64,000 nucleotides of DNA from positions 248,001 through 312,000 of the forward strand of contig NZ_JAMOIM010000004.1 of the NCBI RefSeq assembly GCF_026130545.1, written 5' to 3'. The notes under the pieces were generated by a model. It saw only the letters and a list, made by a program, of their open reading frames with translations. It was not told the origin of the DNA and did no database searches. Of this stretch, positions 61,411 through 64,000 are shown one piece after another. Positions within the stretch are counted from its first letter, which is position 1. Each line of letters begins with the position of its first letter. Position numbers and translations under genes: made by a program. Source of the stretch: Lichenifustis flavocetrariae. Lineage in GTDB: Bacteria; Pseudomonadota; Alphaproteobacteria; Rhizobiales; Beijerinckiaceae.

Positions 61411-62256
61411 TCAGTCCAGCCCCTCGGGCACGATCCTGTCCGCGCCATGAAACACCGTCACCGCGTCGCGGCGGGCGATCCCGACGAGGGTGAGATCAAG
61501 CGCGGCGGCGCGGTCCAATGCGAGCGCGGTCGGGGCCGAAATGGCGACGAGCGTGCGGCAGCCGAAGGTTGCGGCCTTTTCCACCATCTCGAACGAGGCC
61601 CGGCTCGTGATGAGGAGGAACCCCGCTTCGGGCGAGATCCCGGATCGCACTAAGGCGCCGATCAGCTTGTCGAGGGCGTTGTGGCGCCCGACATCCTCGC
61701 GGACCTGAAGAATGGCGCCGTCGCGACCGCACCAGGCGGCGCCGTGAACGGCATGGGTTTCGTTGTTGAGGGGCTGTCGGGTCTCGAGGTCCTGCAAGGC
61801 GCGTCGGATCGCACCGAGGTTCACGCGCGGGGCCGGTTCCCGAGCCGAGGTGGCGCGAACCAGAGATGACAGATCCTCGATGCCGCAGAGCCCACAGCTG
61901 GTGCGGCCGGAGAGGGCGCGCTTGCGGGCGAGATGAGCATGCAGCTTGGCCCCTGTCAGATCGATGCGGAGCCGCAATCCCTCGGTCTCCGCCGCAATGG
62001 TGACGGCGCGCACGTCGCTTACGCCATCGATGACCCCTTCGGTGAGGCTGAACCCGAAGGCGAAATCTTCAAGATCTTCGGGGGTGAGCATCATGACGCC
62101 GAACGGCACATCGCCGTAGGACACCTGTACGGGACGCTCGATCGCGACCGAGCGCAGGCCGTCCGCCACCGCTCCGGCGAACGTGAAGGTGCGGGTGGCG
62201 GCGGCGCGACGCGCCGGTAATTCTTCCTGGGACAGTGGATCGCATTTGTCGTTCAT
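61411..62256 (-). CDS. fdhD: formate dehydrogenase accessory sulfurtransferase FdhD
   Basis: The start at 62256 (281 residues) gives the family N-terminus; a longer frame to 62379 overlaps the divergent DUF2721 gene. The sulfur-carrying cysteines are in SCGLCGIED, and GRHNALDKLIGA is conserved. FdhD receives sulfur from the cysteine desulfurase and hands it to the Mo-bisPGD cofactor of formate dehydrogenase. No formate dehydrogenase genes are in the window. Confidence 0.94.
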   Translation of the reverse strand: MNDKCDPLSQEELPARRAAATRTFTFAGAVADGLRSVAIERPVQVSYGDVPFGVMMLTPEDLEDFAFGFSLTEGVIDGVSDVRAVTIAAETEGLRLRIDLTGAKLHAHLARKRALSGRTSCGLCGIEDLSSLVRATSAREPAPRVNLGAIRRALQDLETRQPLNNETHAVHGAAWCGRDGAILQVREDVGRHNALDKLIGALVRSGISPEAGFLLITSRASFEMVEKAATFGCRTLVAISAPTALALDRAAALDLTLVGIARRDAVTVFHGADRIVPEGLD

Positions 62257-62320
62257 CGCGCCTTGAGGTAACGCCTCCGACGTTCGATGACCATGGCAGA
62301 GCAACGATGAGAACCAAGAC

Positions 62321-62803
62321 GTGATCTTCGGCCTCGGTGCAGGCGCCCCGGCGTCCCTCGATTCCGTCACGCATATCATTCAAGTGGCGTTGACCCCCGT
62401 CTTCCTCTTGTCCGGCATCGGGGCGCTGCTCAACGTCTTCGCGACGCGCCTCGGCCGCGTCGCCGATCAGCTCGACAAGGTCACGGCGGAGCTGCGGGGC
62501 GGGGCGGGGGATCCGACCATGACGCCGCAGATCTTCAGGCTGAGGCAGCGGCTCTTCGCGCTCGACCTGGCCGTGGTCGCGGCTGCGATCGGTGGCGGGG
62601 CGACATGCGGCGCCACGATCGCTCTCTTCATCGGCGCGCTCCGGGATGACGTGATGGGTTGGGTCCTGTTCGCCCTCTTCGGCGGCGCCCTCATCTGCAC
62701 GCTGATCGCCCTTTGCGCGTTTCTGGCCGAGATGCTGATTTCGAGCGCGGCCGTTCGACTTCGGCTCGATGTGGAGGAGACGACGGCAGAAGGCCGGCGC
62801 TGA
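62321..62803 (+). CDS. DUF2721-family membrane protein
   Basis: The 160-residue protein starts at GTG 62321 and has three membrane helices and the DUF2721 pattern (ALTPVFLLSGIGALLNVFATRLGRVADQ). The family has unknown function. It is divergent from fdhD with 64 bp between starts. Confidence 0.85.
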   Translation: MIFGLGAGAPASLDSVTHIIQVALTPVFLLSGIGALLNVFATRLGRVADQLDKVTAELRGGAGDPTMTPQIFRLRQRLFALDLAVVAAAIGGGATCGATIALFIGALRDDVMGWVLFALFGGALICTLIALCAFLAEMLISSAAVRLRLDVEETTAEGRR

Positions 62804-62920
62804 TCATGCCTCACGCGGTCATCCTGGGATGGCGATTTGCACCGCTTGGGCTCCTCCCGCGCGACTGATAAGACAGCCGGTGTGAGGCGCTCGGGGATCC
62901 TGGGCACGCGGGAGCAGATC

Positions 62921-63436
62921 GTGACCAATGATCCGATGAGCCTATCCGTCATCGTGTCGGCCGAGGCGCCAGCCGATGCCGCGGCGGTCGAGCGGCTGAG
63001 CGAGCGCGCTTTCGGGCCGGGCCGGTTTGCCCGGACGGCTTACAGGGTCCGCGAATCAGCGGCGGCCGATCCCGCCTTGTCGTTCGTCGCCAGGATCAGC
63101 ACGTTGCTGGTCGGCGCGAATCGCATGACCGGGATCCGATGCGGCGCGGCGCGCGGGTTGCTCCTGGGGCCGTTGACAGTCGACCCGGCGTTCCGGTCGC
63201 GCGGCATCGGAGCGGCGTTGGTGAAGCGCTCCCTGGATGCGGCGATCGGGGCGGGGCACCGGTTGGTCATTCTCGTGGGCGATGAGGCCTATTACGGCCG
63301 ATTCGGCTTCGTACGTGTTCCGGCTGGCCGGCTTGCTATGCCGGGCCCGGTCGATCCCGCGAGGGTCTTGTTCCGGGAGTTGCAGTCGGGTGCGTTTGCC
63401 GAGGCCAAGGGAACGATCGTGGCTTGGACAGGCTGA
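62921..63436 (+). CDS. GNAT-family N-acetyltransferase
   Basis: The GTG at 62921 with GGGAG upstream gives 171 residues; a TTG at 62837 is possible but unsupported. The acetyl-CoA motif A is LLLGPLTVDPAFRSRGIGAALVKRSL (core FRSRGIGAALV), and GDEAYYGRFGFVRVP follows. This is the pattern of small-molecule or YhbS-like GNATs; the acceptor is unknown. Confidence 0.88.
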   Translation: MTNDPMSLSVIVSAEAPADAAAVERLSERAFGPGRFARTAYRVRESAAADPALSFVARISTLLVGANRMTGIRCGAARGLLLGPLTVDPAFRSRGIGAALVKRSLDAAIGAGHRLVILVGDEAYYGRFGFVRVPAGRLAMPGPVDPARVLFRELQSGAFAEAKGTIVAWTG

Positions 63437-63485
63437 AGGCAGTCGCTGGTGACCCGAATTCGCGATCTTTGAAGATGTGCGTCGG

Positions 63486-63845
63486 TCAGGCCGTCAGGCG
63501 CATGGCGTTCGGGTTATAGGTATCAAGTGCGCGCAGAAGGTCGGCGGCGCTTGAGCGGTTCTGCAAGCCGCCGGCCTCCGGCTTGTTCGTGTTTACCGTC
63601 GCTTCCGGTTCACTGCCATCAGCTCCGCCGAGTTTGGAAAGGTAGACAGTAAGTGCCGCCGTGATCTGCGCCGTTCCGCTGCCGGTGCTGTCGATCGAGG
63701 AGCGGCCAATCGGACGGACATTCGATCCGCCAGATCCGTCATTTCCCGCGGTTGCCGCGTCGTCGGTCGACTTCGTCATCCGCGTCTGTCGGAGGAGATT
63801 CGACAGGCCGTTTCCGTTACCGGAGGTGGACACAGAAAGGGGCAT
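63486..63845 (-). CDS. low-complexity Ser/Gly/Thr-rich protein of unknown function
   Basis: From ATG 63845 the product has 119 residues with a Ser/Gly/Asn-rich middle (GNDGSGGSNVRPIGRSS region) and no cysteines, signal peptide or membrane helix. I do not recognise a family. It is preceded by a CtrA-like motif about 55 bp upstream, and an overlapping frame with a strong AAGGAG lies at its start. It resembles small secreted or surface-associated proteins of alphaproteobacteria only in composition. Confidence 0.55.
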   Translation of the reverse strand: MPLSVSTSGNGNGLSNLLRQTRMTKSTDDAATAGNDGSGGSNVRPIGRSSIDSTGSGTAQITAALTVYLSKLGGADGSEPEATVNTNKPEAGGLQNRSSAADLLRALDTYNPNAMRLTA

Positions 63846-63898
63846 GATCGATTCCAATCGTCGGTAGTTCGAAATTGGCTCATTCTGCTCCTTCAATT

Positions 63899-63914
63899 GC
63901 TAACGTCGGGTTAA
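63899..63914 (-). promoter_or_regulatory. CtrA-like full motif upstream of the terminal unknown gene
   Basis: Read on the minus strand the sequence is TTAA-CCCGACG-TTAGC, one mismatch from the CtrA consensus TTAA-N7-TTAAC, and GGTTAACC (63909-63916) is also palindromic. It is 54 bp upstream of the start at 63845, a suitable promoter position. Beyond it, to 64000, I see no gene. Confidence 0.4.
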
Positions 63915-64000
63915 CCTTAATTCTTGGAACGCCATCTTTCTTCTTGACCGTGGCTCGACCATGCATGCGGAAGCCAGCCATCTCATAATGCCGTAGCTGG

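Overview
The window is about 64 kb of high-GC, gene-dense chromosome from an alphaproteobacterium, most likely a Hyphomicrobiales member related to Beijerinckiaceae or Methylobacteriaceae. This rests on gene content and order (dnaG-rpoD, lgt-midA-pgeF, def-fmt-truA, gltB-gltD, HlyU, DUF1127, a HWE-type histidine kinase), on the zinc-ligand-free form of DnaG, and on TTAACCAT / TTAA-N7-TTAGC sites resembling CtrA boxes. I see no rRNA, tRNA, CRISPR array, insertion sequence or prophage. It reads as core chromosome with one clear catabolic island.

Layout. 1-5.7 kb: 3' end of a PfkB sugar kinase, the def-fmt-truA translation cluster, a secreted DUF2147 protein and a TerC-SDR pair. 6-15 kb: aspartate aminotransferase, a DUF1127 / MocR-regulator divergon, small envelope proteins, an outer-membrane beta-barrel, a lytic transglycosylase and a catalytically degenerate SGNH protein. 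15-21.4 kb: glutamate synthase gltBD. 22-27.5 kb: a HWE histidine kinase, an unknown protein, a dimethylglycine/sarcosine dehydrogenase-like flavoenzyme and an outer-membrane protein. 27.6-38.3 kb: the catabolic island. 38.4-50 kb: an unknown protein, a HAD/HerA-like fusion, a glycerophosphodiesterase, a Pit phosphate transporter, an acyl-CoA ligase and a LacI / epimerase / MFS sugar locus. 50-64 kb: HlyU, rpoD, dnaG, an acyltransferase, lgt-midA-pgeF-DUF998, two oxidoreductases, fdhD, and small membrane, acetyltransferase and unknown genes.

The main find is the island at 27.6-38.3 kb. On the minus strand it has a complete self-contained PTS: GutM-like protein, glucitol-family EIIC, EIIB and EIIA, and an HPr-EI fusion. 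Divergently it has an unknown 215-residue protein, a close relative of the Brucella DXR-like enzyme (DRL, DXR-II; Rossmann plus SAF domain) and an acetoin-dehydrogenase-type complex (E1 alpha, E1 beta, lipoyl-E2 with an alpha/beta-hydrolase domain). My inference is a catabolic route for a branched or 1-deoxy polyol such as 2-C-methyl-D-erythritol: PTS uptake gives methylerythritol phosphate, DRL run in reverse gives 1-deoxyxylulose 5-phosphate (an acyloin), and the E1/E2 complex cleaves it to acetyl-CoA and glyceraldehyde 3-phosphate. Each enzyme family is recognisable; the pathway is a hypothesis.

Other points of interest are a palindromic repeat inserted in frame in midA, a related repeat between the two E1 genes, an SGNH-fold protein without its catalytic residues, a HAD phosphatase fused to a HerA-like ATPase, a LacI operator in a sugar divergon, and several CtrA-like sites.
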